Assembly: GCA_030613785.1 (NCBI GenBank) | Contig: JAUWLF010000015.1 | Location: 1-57,773 of the forward strand | Length of the DNA stretch: 57,773 nucleotides | Source of the DNA: Chloroflexota bacterium | GTDB lineage: Bacteria > Chloroflexota > Anaerolineae > UBA7937 > B3-Chlor | Direction: 5' to 3' | Shown: piece after piece, positions 24,501-33,388 of the stretch | How positions within the stretch are numbered: position 1 is the stretch's first letter | Layout of the letters: the number at the start of each line of letters is the position of its first letter | Translations under genes and position numbers: made by a program | The notes under the pieces: model-generated | Seen by the model: the letters and a program-made list of their open reading frames with translations, nothing else | Databases searched by the model: none | What the model was told of the DNA's origin: nothing

Positions 24501-25207
24501 TTCTCCGCGCTATCAGAGAGGACCGTTGGCTCATTCTAGATGAACTCAACCGTGCTGACATCGACAAGGCGTTCGGACAACTCTTCACAACCCTATCCGG
24601 GCAAGACATCGAGCTCCCTTTCAGAGGCGAGAGCGGACTACCTATGCGAATCAGGATCGACAACGAGCGACTCGATAGTAGCTACGACGAGGATTCAGTC
24701 ACGTATTGGGTGGGCAGGAACTGGCGTATAATAGCCACCATGAACACGTTCGACAAGAACGCTCTCTTCACCATGTCCTTTGCCTTCATGCGCCGCTTCG
24801 CCTTCGTCGAGGTTGGCATCCCCGAGCGTGACGTCATGGAGAACCTAATCGACGAATCCCGGGTTCCCTCAAGAGCGGCCCGGAACGTCAAGCGGTTGCT
24901 TACGATCTCGCCGCGTCGCCTTGGACCTGCCATAGTGTTGGACCTTCTCGAATACATCAAGGAGAGGGATGACCAGAACGCACTCCTGGAGGCTCTTCGA
25001 GCGTATGTGCTCCCTCAGTTTGAGGGGCTTGAGACACCCAAACTATACGGCTTCTACACGGCGATGGCCCCTCTACTATCCCACAATCAGGCCCAAGAAG
25101 ACCTCAAGCAGTACATGGCTGAGTTCTTCGAATTGGATAAGGACAGACTGATAGCTGCGAGCCTAGATATGGACGACACCGAGGAGGCGGAGCAGAACCT
25201 TGATTGA
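21551..25207 (+). CDS. Large EVE-McrB-like GTPase/AAA protein
   Basis: A 1218-residue protein. I chose the TTG at 21551 (protein starts DTTSLKPLIRRFLETQ) because AAAGGAGG at 21538-21545 precedes it; upstream in-frame sequence is antitoxin/toxin DNA. The N-terminal ~500 residues are unfamiliar, with a segment LYLRDQQNYCIWLPAMSKG. Residues ~525-665 resemble an EVE domain (RAWIFQANPKYFDV, VLQHKERIEPGDRVYLWESG, GIVGLAEV), a PUA-like reader of modified bases. The AAA part has Walker A CGPPGTGKTT (~922), WTTFDTIGGYMP, Walker B WLILDELNRADI (~992) and IIATMNTFDKN (~1063), all McrB-type. It would form a type IV restriction motor with the next gene. Confidence 0.9.
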   Translation: MDTTSLKPLIRRFLETQSTDALTQRLLDERAQARKRASRILNPERIPTLTREELEELLVSTDAWQGMRAKQRFTRRLFGEKGENLPMVRKGFADMLKRAQAGLTAQDFDELKARLPGIGRSFLSEILAYRFPEEHWELNKQTVAFLEANGVHLKDELPRGKKSSDGEQYMVAARHLTDLRDAISEAKGQPVDNLFTDIFIYWANQQKRTDPWSERIQRWRSELSTPERLRARRDGEGKARDLLLRKLGRFDETDLRQFMTDMNKDWGKDRLTYRRFGLALYGAQVNLMAQALDAFNRWVERLWQTPDDELDEVLNDFWAKEEVKGAGVSLPTAVLYLRDQQNYCIWLPAMSKGLSIATDFVEGDWRTAHGYRHYNAAAIDFRSRHELPPTELDLILWKISQGVNGDAPYLLLRSNVESPWEDEEGRAYHYGSTVANHKVVAAGAHFLVDRRFPEGKKIVGRGRISDVVEDPSEDGSVQHFRAELQDYQPLRPPRVVTPEVESALQELPRYNRQHSIRILTKQLFEELSQPARAWIFQANPKYFDVRSAVHELEEDTWLVLQHKERIEPGDRVYLWESGPDGGIVGLAEVVDQPSIRAAAEEGAPFVKNLEKIGGMQLRVGLRILEAADPMISRDEIRSHPSLSNLSISRQPQGTNFPVTRKEAEVLEDLLHPTTDRVWLQGADHEAWLRQALEQFQGFEEAYPQKALDRAARHDYFAKAFSPETLEGLRKEGFSELLHEFLYDHGRVGMTGAWRKMLEDDSEHVRQVLVSMLDRVSSGDPVAQVVDEALDQFSYRAILFVSCVLHDFDWDRYAIFFPTVWKRMESLGIWPETEPGLTAGETYQLACAIQKDFAAHFELENLDRTDDFLWWAVQEEHLKYPPIRELASRFKPDLDNIRGDLRMADAPIHQLVAVVNTGRHALICGPPGTGKTTIAQNVAKEAQRTGFCSGYLMTTATSDWTTFDTIGGYMPAKESAALEFSEGMFLRAIREDRWLILDELNRADIDKAFGQLFTTLSGQDIELPFRGESGLPMRIRIDNERLDSSYDEDSVTYWVGRNWRIIATMNTFDKNALFTMSFAFMRRFAFVEVGIPERDVMENLIDESRVPSRAARNVKRLLTISPRRLGPAIVLDLLEYIKERDDQNALLEALRAYVLPQFEGLETPKLYGFYTAMAPLLSHNQAQEDLKQYMAEFFELDKDRLIAASLDMDDTEEAEQNLD

Positions 25208-26510
25208 GACTCTTTGGACTCCCGGCCAGAGAAATAGAGTCCTCCAGGACGTCGGGCGGCGGCTGTGGCTTTTCGTTCGACATCACGCACGGACATATCG
25301 CGAAGCTGAGCAGATAATCTGCCATCTCACGAAGTTGCGCCGGCGCGATGTGAGGCACCTTCGTCTCATTCATTTCCTACTGACTGAGAGGACTCACCGG
25401 GCTATTATGGAATCGGTGCCACGGATACTGCGACGCATGTCCAAATCCAGCCATGCCCAGTTGGTGACGTCTCGCGGGCCGGTGAAGGGCCGGATCGACT
25501 GGTGGGAGACCTACCGAGAGCGTCTGGCACATGGCCACAATGACCGCTCGATTCATCGATTTCGAGAGCCCTTTCGCCTCTACGACCTGCCCGAGAACAG
25601 GCTAGTCAAGCATTTGGTGACAACGGTGGATGCCCTGTGTGCAGAGATAGGCGTTTCCACACCGCTGGAGGAGCCGCTGGTCGATCCGAGCGAGATTCAA
25701 AGATGGACATTGCAGATAGAGCATCTTCGCTTTCTATGCGGTCGCTATCTGAGGAACGTCTACATGCACCAGATCAGCTTACCAAGCGCAGTCACGGGGA
25801 GGATGCTGTACGCGGCTCGCACTGCTCGGAATCCTGCCTATGGCGAGGTGGGACAGGCGTACGAGTTGCTTCGCGACCTCGTCCTAGCCGAAGACCTCTG
25901 CGTACTTCGCGACACGCTGGAACAGGTAGTTCTTGAACCGATGCAGGATGAAATACTGTACGAACTCCACATTCTCTTCGCAACGATGGAGGCCTTCGAA
26001 CAACACGGCTGGCGCGGTAAGCGCCTTCGGCTCATTGGCAGGGGCAGCAGTGGAGCAATAGCTGAGTATGAGAACAGAGAGGCTATGGCGACGGTCAAAG
26101 TGTGGTACCAGCGGTTGCCTCCGTTGTGGGATGGTCAGAGTCAGTACACGGACTTGCTCAGGCACTACGACCTAGATGTCCAGACACGTCTACCTGACAT
26201 CATCGTTGAGATACAGAAAGGTCACTCCGTGGCTTGGTTGCTCGTGGAGGTGAAACTCTCACAGGATCGCGGCTACATCGTGGACAGCGTGTACAAGGTC
26301 CTCGGATACTTGAAGGATTTCGGGCCTGTCTTCGAAGGGCAAATCAATCCTCAGGCATTCCTCGCGGTGTGGGACGGAGTAGCTCGCGTGCCAGGTCGCT
26401 TCCCCGAGGATGAGATCGTCATAGCGACACATACGAACTACGGCATCTGCTTGATGGAAGGCGTTCAGTCGCTGCTGGCACAGTTGCCGGAGGCGGTGGC
26501 TGTTGCCTAG
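25200..26510 (+). CDS. McrC-like nuclease subunit
   Basis: A 436-residue protein starting at TTG 25200, overlapping the McrB-like gene by 8 bases, with GAGGAGG ~10 bases upstream. The N-terminal half carries a helical McrC-type region (ICHLTKLRRRDVRHLRLIHF, then PVKGRIDWWETYRERL and YDLPENRLVKHLV). The C-terminal half has a PD-(D/E)xK core: LPDIIVEI, then WLLVEVKLS, then DSVYKVLGYLKDF. It is longer than E. coli McrC (~350 aa) but has the same layout. It should supply DNA cleavage in response to the EVE-McrB protein. Confidence 0.85.
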   Translation: MIETLWTPGQRNRVLQDVGRRLWLFVRHHARTYREAEQIICHLTKLRRRDVRHLRLIHFLLTERTHRAIMESVPRILRRMSKSSHAQLVTSRGPVKGRIDWWETYRERLAHGHNDRSIHRFREPFRLYDLPENRLVKHLVTTVDALCAEIGVSTPLEEPLVDPSEIQRWTLQIEHLRFLCGRYLRNVYMHQISLPSAVTGRMLYAARTARNPAYGEVGQAYELLRDLVLAEDLCVLRDTLEQVVLEPMQDEILYELHILFATMEAFEQHGWRGKRLRLIGRGSSGAIAEYENREAMATVKVWYQRLPPLWDGQSQYTDLLRHYDLDVQTRLPDIIVEIQKGHSVAWLLVEVKLSQDRGYIVDSVYKVLGYLKDFGPVFEGQINPQAFLAVWDGVARVPGRFPEDEIVIATHTNYGICLMEGVQSLLAQLPEAVAVA

Positions 26511-26857
26511 CCGCAATAACCCTCGCGAAAACAGTCGCCGCCCTCGCCCGCCAAGTAGGACGCAAGAACAATCCAGGCTGGCGTCTCGCTTCGACCCGAG
26601 CGTTGCGCTTGTCCCACGCCTCTAGTAGGTGATCCCCACTTGCCTTTGCTCATCTCATGGGCTACAACCCACGCAGTCAAGAGTGGACGCCTTCTGCGGC
26701 TGCGACTCAGCTCTGGCTCGCGGAGTGGTCGCGCCCCCATGAGGGGGAAAGGCCATCGTCCTCCGTGATACCGAGATCGGATGACGTCGGCAACGGCTGG
26801 CTCCGCATCTACCACAGGCCCACGCTACAGCGTTGCATCACAGGGGAGACAACGAGC
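26511..26857. other. Intergenic stretch, nothing recognised
   Basis: About 350 bases between the McrC-like gene and the EamA gene. No hairpin, promoter or gene stood out. Confidence 0.4.
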
Positions 26858-27757
26858 TTGGGAAACCCACCATCACGACGGCTGACAACAGCAGTGGGGA
26901 TCGGTCTGGTCAACCTGGCCACGATCACCTGGGCCACCAACATGATCCTGGGGCGCTATCTCAGGAACGACATCGGGCCGCTGACCCTGGCCGCCTCTCG
27001 GTTCCTGATCGCCTCGCTGCTCTTCGCGATCCTCCTGCGCAGGCGGCCCCCGGAGGAGCGCCGCTTGGGGCCGGACCGCTGGCTGCTGCTAGGAATGGCC
27101 TTCACCGGCGTGGCCGTCTTCAGCCCCCTCCTCTACCTGGGGTTGCGGTTCACCACGGCCATCAATGCCACCCTGATCAGCGCGGTGGGTCCGCTCATCA
27201 CCGGCGTCATGGCTGTGGTGTTGATCGGGGAGTCAATGTCCAGGCGTCAGCTCGGCGGTGCTGTCGCCGGGCTCGTGGGCGTGGCGATTCTGATCTCGGG
27301 TGCCTCCCTCACGCTCTGGCGAACGATGGAGGTCAACGTGGGCGACCTGATGACGCTGGCGGCGGTGACGCTCTGGGCTCTGTATTCGGTGCTGGGCCGC
27401 CGGGTCATGCGCCACCGCTCGGCCCTCTCGGCGACCGCCTTTCCGGTTTTCCTAAGCTTGCCCTTCTTGGTGCTGGCCGCCATCTGGGAGACGCAGACCC
27501 TGGCCATGAACCTCGGGCCAAGACTCCTGCCCTTCATTCTGTACATCGCCATCGCTCCGACGGTTATCGGGTTCGTGTCCTGGAATGAGGGAGTGCGCCG
27601 GCTGGGCCCCAGTGGGGCGATGATCTTCATGAACACCCTGCCGCTGTACGGAGCCCTCTTCGGTTACTTGCTCTTGAATGAGCCCATCGGGCCAGCACAC
27701 CTAGTGGGTGGGGCCTTGATCGTCGGAGGCGGGGTTTGGGCTGCTCGGGACCGCTGA
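26858..27757 (+). CDS. EamA/DMT-family transporter
   Basis: A 299-residue protein. I chose the TTG at 26858 (GNPPSRRLTTAVGIG) because GGGGAG lies just upstream; a GTG at 26894 is the alternative. Ten membrane segments in two EamA repeats: ATITWATNMILGRYL with RFLIASLLFAILLRRRPPEE, then LAAVTLWALYSVLGRRV and IAPTVIGFVSWNEGVRRLGP. EamA proteins export or import small metabolites; the substrate is unknown. Two pieces of this gene recur elsewhere: its first 25 bases at 20206-20230 and 70 bases of its 3' part at 43785-43854. Confidence 0.85.
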   Translation: MGNPPSRRLTTAVGIGLVNLATITWATNMILGRYLRNDIGPLTLAASRFLIASLLFAILLRRRPPEERRLGPDRWLLLGMAFTGVAVFSPLLYLGLRFTTAINATLISAVGPLITGVMAVVLIGESMSRRQLGGAVAGLVGVAILISGASLTLWRTMEVNVGDLMTLAAVTLWALYSVLGRRVMRHRSALSATAFPVFLSLPFLVLAAIWETQTLAMNLGPRLLPFILYIAIAPTVIGFVSWNEGVRRLGPSGAMIFMNTLPLYGALFGYLLLNEPIGPAHLVGGALIVGGGVWAARDR

Positions 27758-28049
27758 GCGTCAGCGCTCCCCTGCCAGCGGGATGTTCGCCGTGTGGAGA
27801 AGACGTGGATTGCTGGCGGTGACTCTCACTCACTGGCCTGCCGGCGGGCGTCCGCCTCTTCTTCGGTCAAGCCCTCCAGCCCGAGCACAGCTCGCGGCTG
27901 TGGCGCTTGTGGCCTGGGCGAGGGCCTCCTGCACCGGTCCAACGCAGCCATTCAAACGTTCCCGCGCTCTGAGGTCCGGCTGCCTGGAGTCAGATCGTCG
28001 CTACCGGGAGGGACAGTGTTCGGGGATCCACGCCTGTTGCATACGAGCC

Positions 28050-28409
28050 TCATCGCGTGAACAGGAGATACAGCTCGCGCGGGATCACCAGGATCAACCA
28101 GTTACGCACACACTTGGCGATGAATACGAAAAGGACGAAAACCGGCAACCTGACTCCGAACGCTCCGGCCGCAGTTGTGAGCAAGGAGCCCAACACCGGC
28201 ACACCCGACAGCAGGAGAGCGAGAGAGCCGTGTCTTTCGTACAGTGTTGCGACCCGCTCCCACCGTTCCCGCTTGATCTGGGGAAAGCGGTCGCGGACTG
28301 CGTCATACCCCCGCTTGCCAACGCTGTAGAGCGCCAGGTTGCCGATCACGCCCAGCACGCTTACGAGGATAACGAGCAACCAGGCAAGGGGCTCCAAAAG
28401 CAGGTCCAT
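28050..28409 (-). CDS. Small VTT (YqaA/DedA-like) membrane protein
   Basis: A 119-residue protein from ATG 28409. TM 1 (~5-27) is followed by YSVGKRGYDAVRDRFPQIKR and a helix with ATLYERHGSLALLLSGVPVLG. A re-entrant segment (LLTTAAGAFGVRLPVFVLF) and a last TM (KCVRNWLILVIPR) follow. This is the VTT/SNARE-associated core in the short YqaA form. DedA-superfamily proteins act in lipid flipping and envelope homeostasis. Last gene of a minus-strand run. Confidence 0.7.
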   Translation of the reverse strand: MDLLLEPLAWLLVILVSVLGVIGNLALYSVGKRGYDAVRDRFPQIKRERWERVATLYERHGSLALLLSGVPVLGSLLTTAAGAFGVRLPVFVLFVFIAKCVRNWLILVIPRELYLLFTR

Positions 28410-28423
28410 GTTGTTTTCCCCTG

Positions 28424-29131
28424 CTACTGAATCGGAAGCGTTGTCAGGTTGTACAGGGCCACTAGGAGCACGACGAGGGACAGTGCAAGGACGCCGGCAG
28501 AAACAGGACGCCAGTCAAAGCCGGGGGCGATGCCTGCCAGGAATAGCACCGAGGCCAAGATGACGGCGTTGAGAATGTAGTCGTCGCTGATCTGGTTCGC
28601 CATCTTCCCTTCCTCAAACAGCTTGCTCGCGTCCTCCTTGAGCTGGTCGGCCTGTCCTTCCGTACTGGCCAGGTATTCGGGCATCTGGAACGGGTCAGGT
28701 GGGGCCTCGGGGTTGTTGTTCGGATCCAGAGCCAGCCAAGCGTCCACTGCCGATCGAAACTCGGGTCGGAAGCGTGCGTAGTACCAATCGGATAGATTCT
28801 CATCCCCGCCGGCATAGAGGTCGACATAGTGCATGAACATGGCGGCATCCAGCAGGGTAAGCTGCTGGGCTGTGGCAGCGGCCTCGTTCGACTCGACCAT
28901 CACACCCAGGGCATCGGCATACAGAGTCGACTGTTCCCCACTCCAGCGGGTCCCTTGGTAGGCGCTCCAGGCTGTTGCCACCGTCGTGAGGCCCAATAGC
29001 AAGGCCGACAGCGTCTCGATCCATCGCCCATGACGCCGCTGTCCGGCCGCCGGTGCCTGGTTCGACGTTGCAGACACCGCCGTGCTGACAGGTCCCTGCT
29101 CACCGAACTCAATCTCATCTTGTGGTGCCAT
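28424..29131 (-). CDS. Membrane protein of unknown function, 235 aa
   Basis: ATG at 29131, 3 bases after the MscS fragment ends. A polar N-terminus is followed by TM 1 (IETLSALLLGLTTVATAWSA), then YQGTRWSGEQSTLYADALG. A soluble helical region (~70-170) follows, then two TMs near the C-terminus (AVILASVLFLAGIAPGF and VLALSLVVLLVALYNL). The 'ATAW..YQ...W.GEQ' signature recurs in many uncharacterised membrane proteins. Function unknown. Confidence 0.6.
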   Translation of the reverse strand: MAPQDEIEFGEQGPVSTAVSATSNQAPAAGQRRHGRWIETLSALLLGLTTVATAWSAYQGTRWSGEQSTLYADALGVMVESNEAAATAQQLTLLDAAMFMHYVDLYAGGDENLSDWYYARFRPEFRSAVDAWLALDPNNNPEAPPDPFQMPEYLASTEGQADQLKEDASKLFEEGKMANQISDDYILNAVILASVLFLAGIAPGFDWRPVSAGVLALSLVVLLVALYNLTTLPIQ

Positions 29132-29134
29132 TGG

Positions 29135-29491
29135 TCACTCCGACTCGTCGTTCTGGGACATGGTCACTGTGCCCTTGCACCTCTCGATGCCGGCCGTATC
29201 CACTGACTCTTGCACGGCGCGGTGCACCACATCGTACATCCGTCGTGGGTCGACGTACGATTCGATCCGCCATCGCACTCGCAGGATCATGGCCCAGTCC
29301 CCCATCTCGTCGTACAGGACTTCCGCGGGATCATCGACCAAGACCCCTTGCACCTGCCGTACCGGGTCGATGATAGTCTGCTCTGCAAAGTCGATGTTGG
29401 TGCCGTAGCCGATGCCAACCCGGGTCTCGCTCCGGCCGGGTCCGTGAACTGGTCGTTTCTGCCTACTTCGACCTCTCTTGTCTCCGCTCAC
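29135..29491 (-). pseudogene. C-terminal fragment of an MscS mechanosensitive channel
   Basis: Residues from about GPGRSETRVGIGYGTNIDFA to the end match the cytoplasmic beta/alpha domain of MscS channels (AEQTIIDPVRQVQGV, DWAMILRVRWRIESYVDPR, RMYDVVHRAVQESV). The membrane helices and the pore-lining TM3 are missing. The first ~20 residues (SGDKRGRSRQKRPVH) are not MscS. It is a 5'-truncated gene, not a working channel, though the fragment may still be expressed within the operon. Confidence 0.65.
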
Positions 29492-29539
29492 TGATCCAAG
29501 ATGGCTGGTGAAAGCACGGACCGGTCGCGCAAAATGACA

Positions 29540-30807
29540 CTACCGGCTATGTTTCAGCCAGCTCAGCGGATCCCTGCGCCGCATGCCCAACTCGGGAAGT
29601 TCAGACAGCTCTGGCGCCGCCGGATCTGCCGTCTCCAGCCGGCGCGCGTACCAGTTGGCCAGGGGCACCGCAGAGATCCCGTGCAACACCACGCTGAGCA
29701 GGATTGTCCAGGCCGCCGTGTCCGCCAGCGTGTCAAAGGTTCTGGCGGCCTCGTGGAAAGATTCGTAGGCCATTAAGGTGAATACGACCGAGGCCAGGCC
29801 GCGCGGCCCGAACCAGCCCATCATGAGGGCCGTGTCCACCCGCATTCGCGTGCCGATCAAAGAGATGGCCACCGGGACCATGCGGATCGCCGTCAGGCTG
29901 AGCAGGGCATATAGCAGCGCCAGCGGATTGAACGATTGCAGCAAAGGCGGCACAAGGTTGGCGCCGAAAACGGCCCACACGAACAACGACAGCAGCGTGC
30001 CGCTGGTCTCGGTGAACTCGGTGGCCACGTGCAGGCGCTCGCGGGTGGCGTAGCCAAATAGGATGCCGCCCACAAAGGCAGCAACAAAGCCGTTGCCGCC
30101 CAGGGCTTTCGCTGCCCAAAAGGCGCACAGGGCCAGTGCCAGGTTGCCAATCTGTTCCCCGGCTGTTGCGGTCCAGCCACGCTTCACCGCGGCCGCAAAG
30201 AGCCAGCCCCCGAGCAAACCGATCACCAGACCAGCGCCCACCCCCCAGCCGATTTCGCCCAGAGCGGACAGAAGCCAGCCGCTCCCCTGATGGGTTTCCT
30301 GGGCCAGGGCCAGAGCGATGAAGAGCGCGACCAAGGGAGCGGCGATCCCGTCATTGAGGCCGCTCTCCACATTCAGCGCCCGGCGGATGCGCACCGGCAC
30401 ACGCGGGTTATTGAAGATCGACATGCCCAGGGCGGCGTCGGTCGGCGCCAGGATGGCTCCCAGCAGCAGCGCAAAGCCGAGCCCCTCGCCTGGGAACAAG
30501 CCGTAGGCTACTAGACCCCCCAAGGCAATGATCAGCGGCATTCCGATCAATAGCAGGCGGGCCGGCAGCCGCGCGTCGTCGGTACCCGGCGGAAATCCAA
30601 CGTCGAGGCGTCGGCAAAGAGCAGGAGAGCCAGTGTCATCTCGACCAGCAGTTCAGCATCCTTGGCTGCGACCAACCCCTGGCGACCCATGAGGGCGCCG
30701 ACCGCCACGAAGATGATGGGCATGGTGATCGAGAACCGGCCTAGCCACACGGCGACTGCGCCATAGACGACAACCAGGCCAAAAAAGATGGCCAATCCTG
30801 TTGGCAT
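29540..30807 (-). pseudogene. Na+/H+ antiporter (CPA1/NhaP type), frameshifted
   Basis: One ~420-residue gene in two frames. Codons from ATG 30807 (AAGGAG upstream) read TM segments to TLDFRRV, then run out of frame to a TGA at ~30547. The rest continues in another frame from DDARLPARLLLIGMPL to 29540. A one-base loss near 30590 explains both. The second part holds the antiporter core (LLLGAILAPTDAALG, NVESGLNDGIAAPLVALFIA, GWFGPRGLASVVF). CPA1 antiporters exchange Na+ or K+ for H+. Either the gene is inactive or the assembly has an error here. Confidence 0.75.
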
Positions 30808-30950
30808 CGGTGACTACTCCTTCTCGTACCTCAGAGTTTGCACTCTTAGCCCTCGCGCGTCGAGTCTGGAGCCCATTCCTGTGTCTGCTGCGCCTGTTGG
30901 CGCAGGCGGCTGCCACGCCATGGCCTGCCGGCACACCGGCCGTGCACACC

Positions 30951-33101
30951 TCACTCGGTCACGCTGACCGTCTCCTCTTCGTACACCATCTCTTCCGCGG
31001 CATTGTATGCCTCGACACGGTACACGTAGCTACCCGCCTCCTGAGGGCAGTGAAACTCACTGCCGTCGAACTCAGCATTGTCGAGCACCAACTGGCCATT
31101 CAGTCGAATCTGCACCCGGTCTGCGTCTCCACCGACGCTCCAGGAGACCTCGACACAATCCTCTGCCTGGATTTCGCTCGGTGTCACCGAAAAAGAATAA
31201 ATCACTGGCAACCCGGGGGCAGGCGTAGGCTGCGGCGTCGCCGTGCCCGCTGGCACCACGTTGATCATCTGCTGCCGTCGGCTCGTCCCGCCCGGCCCTG
31301 TGGCCTCGACCATGTAGGCAACTGTTCCGGATGCACTAGGGCAGTCCTCCATGCGGCCACTGGTGGGTGCGTTATCCCAGAGGATGGTAGAGTTGGCGGT
31401 GATCATCACCGCGTCCACGCTACCCCCAACTCCCCACCGGATGTCCACACACTGGCCCTCCGCGATCTGGGAGGGTGGATCCACCGTGAATCTATAGATA
31501 TCCGGCGCGTCTTCAACGGACTCCACCTCTATCCGGATATCCCTGACCTCGACTGCGTCATCGAGGCGTACTACGCGCAGGAAGTAGCTCATGGTGAACG
31601 GCGGGTAGACCTCTTCGCTGCCCTGTCCGACCACGCCGTTGTCCTCCCAGCGCTCACCTTCGGCGTAGAAGTACACTGCCTTGGCACCGCTGACATCCCA
31701 GGTGAAGACAACCTTCTCTCCGGCCACGATACGGGTGGGCTCGGCGTTGAAGCTGATGCCCGTCGAAGGCGTCTGTGTGGGACCAGGGATGGGAGTGCCA
31801 GGAGCGGAAACCTCAATACCTACCCAAATGAGCTCACCGAAGGCCACGCCCTGTCCGTTCTGCATCTGCCAGAAGCCACGGTGGGTGCCTGGTGTCAACG
31901 GCGCAAAAAGATCGACGTGGATGTCATAAGTGTCATTGGGTGGCACGTCACCGGCAATGGCCACCGGCTCCCCACCCATGCCAGCCGCGGGGGAGTTGCC
32001 ATGCGCATAGACCAGCCGATACGAGCTATTCCACGTGCAGCTGCCCGTGTTGGCTACACGCCAGCCCTTCGTGAAGGCCTGGCCTGGCGCAAGCAGAGGA
32101 GGGGCAAGCATGCCCTGGTCATCGTGTGTGAGGTGTTCCACGAGGGCCATGCCGTCGATGCAAGACGGAGGTGCGCCCGGCGTGGTCGTCGCCGCTGGTC
32201 CCGCGGTGGCGGTCGGCGTGGGCGCCAGTTGGTCTGGACTGAGGTTGAGATACTGCCCAGCCAGCTCAGCGATCTTGCCCTCGTTGTTCAGCTCGGTCAG
32301 CGCCCGGTCGATCTCGGCCTTCAGGGAAGCGGCTCCCTTGCGCATCGCCAGGGCATAACGCTGCTGGTTGAGGCCCTGTCCGACCAGCTTGACGCCGCCT
32401 TCGGCAACGAAAGCCTGGGCCGGCAGAGCGTCCAGCACAACCAGATCGAGGCGCTTTTCCTTCAAGTCCCGCACGGCGTCCTCCATCTTCTGATAGAGCA
32501 TCAGGTTGCTGGACGGCATCTGACCAGAATCAACCAGATCGGTTTGCAGCCAGTCTTGGTAGACACTTCCGCTCTGCACACCAACTCGGTACTGTACCAT
32601 CTCGCTTGCGGCCGCAACGGAGCTAATCGTCGAGTCCTGGTAGGTCAGGATCGCGTCCTCGGTCACAAAGTAGACATGGGAGAAGTCTACTAACGCTTCC
32701 CGCTCGGGCGTGACGGAGAGGGCCGCGATGGCCACGTCGATCTGGCCGATCTCCAGCGCGCCGCCCAGGCCATCGAAGGCGAAGTCAAGAAACTCCACCT
32801 GCACGCCCAGTCGCTTGCCGATCTCGATCATCAGCGCGACATCGAAGCCGTCTATCTGAAAGTCGCCGGTGTAGTACTCGAAGGGCGGATAGTCCGCTGC
32901 CGTGCCGACCGTTATCTTTCCCTTTGCTTGTATCCGCGACCACGAGTCATCCTCTGCCGACGGCAGTGCCGGCTGGGCCTGCGGTCTCAAGATGACGGAC
33001 AACATGAATATGCTGCCCAGGAAGCAGGCACCTGCCAGGGCCACGCTGATCACGATAATCAGGATTTTGGTAGCGGTTGAGCTTTTGGTCCAGAATTCCA
33101 T
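30951..33101 (-). CDS. Solute-binding protein fused to NBR1-Ig and Ig-like domains
   Basis: A 716-residue protein from ATG 33101. A TM/signal anchor (~12-40) is followed by an SBP_bac_3 domain (~55-280): GKITVGTAADYPPFEYY, QIDGFDVALMIEIGKRLG, IDVAIAALSVTPERE. A Pro/Thr linker leads to an NBR1-type Ig domain (~320-425; KGWRVANTGSCTWNSSYRL, GFWQMQNGQGVAFGELIWV). Three Ig-like repeats follow, with the recurring pattern 'C..ISW.VGG..D.v...' and a closing YRVEAYNA. The binding domain should take an amino acid or similar ligand, and the rest displays it at the surface. No ABC permease lies nearby, so sensing or scavenging is as likely as transport. Confidence 0.8.
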   Translation of the reverse strand: MEFWTKSSTATKILIIVISVALAGACFLGSIFMLSVILRPQAQPALPSAEDDSWSRIQAKGKITVGTAADYPPFEYYTGDFQIDGFDVALMIEIGKRLGVQVEFLDFAFDGLGGALEIGQIDVAIAALSVTPEREALVDFSHVYFVTEDAILTYQDSTISSVAAASEMVQYRVGVQSGSVYQDWLQTDLVDSGQMPSSNLMLYQKMEDAVRDLKEKRLDLVVLDALPAQAFVAEGGVKLVGQGLNQQRYALAMRKGAASLKAEIDRALTELNNEGKIAELAGQYLNLSPDQLAPTPTATAGPAATTTPGAPPSCIDGMALVEHLTHDDQGMLAPPLLAPGQAFTKGWRVANTGSCTWNSSYRLVYAHGNSPAAGMGGEPVAIAGDVPPNDTYDIHVDLFAPLTPGTHRGFWQMQNGQGVAFGELIWVGIEVSAPGTPIPGPTQTPSTGISFNAEPTRIVAGEKVVFTWDVSGAKAVYFYAEGERWEDNGVVGQGSEEVYPPFTMSYFLRVVRLDDAVEVRDIRIEVESVEDAPDIYRFTVDPPSQIAEGQCVDIRWGVGGSVDAVMITANSTILWDNAPTSGRMEDCPSASGTVAYMVEATGPGGTSRRQQMINVVPAGTATPQPTPAPGLPVIYSFSVTPSEIQAEDCVEVSWSVGGDADRVQIRLNGQLVLDNAEFDGSEFHCPQEAGSYVYRVEAYNAAEEMVYEEETVSVTE

Positions 33102-33388
33102 CTTCAGGTTTCCCCTTTCCGTATGAGCATTCTTCGTTCGGCTAGCAGGCCAGTCGGGCTTTGGTCAGAAGAAGCTACTGGCCAGCTCTTCACTGGGAGA
33201 GGCATCGCGCCTACACATCCAAACCAGTACGTCGGCAGCGAGGCCAGCTCGGTTCTCTCTGTCGGACGTTTGTGTCGTCTGTTCCGAACTTCATAATACG
33301 TCTGTCTTACCGTGGCGTTCTCCGCCCGTCGCGACACGAGCCCCAAGAGGCAGATCAGGAGAATGAACGCCCCGACAATTATATTGTA
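33102..33388. other. Intergenic stretch between SBP-Ig gene and HdeD gene
   Basis: 287 bases, AT-richer near 33380-33400 (ATTATATTGTAT). On the minus strand a TATAAT-like box lies there, but no good -35 was found. No gene seen. Confidence 0.35.

Noticed and set aside
30801-32693. Long open frame opposite the solute-binding/Ig gene (630 codons)
   Set aside because: Shadow of a gene with strong domain evidence on the minus strand.
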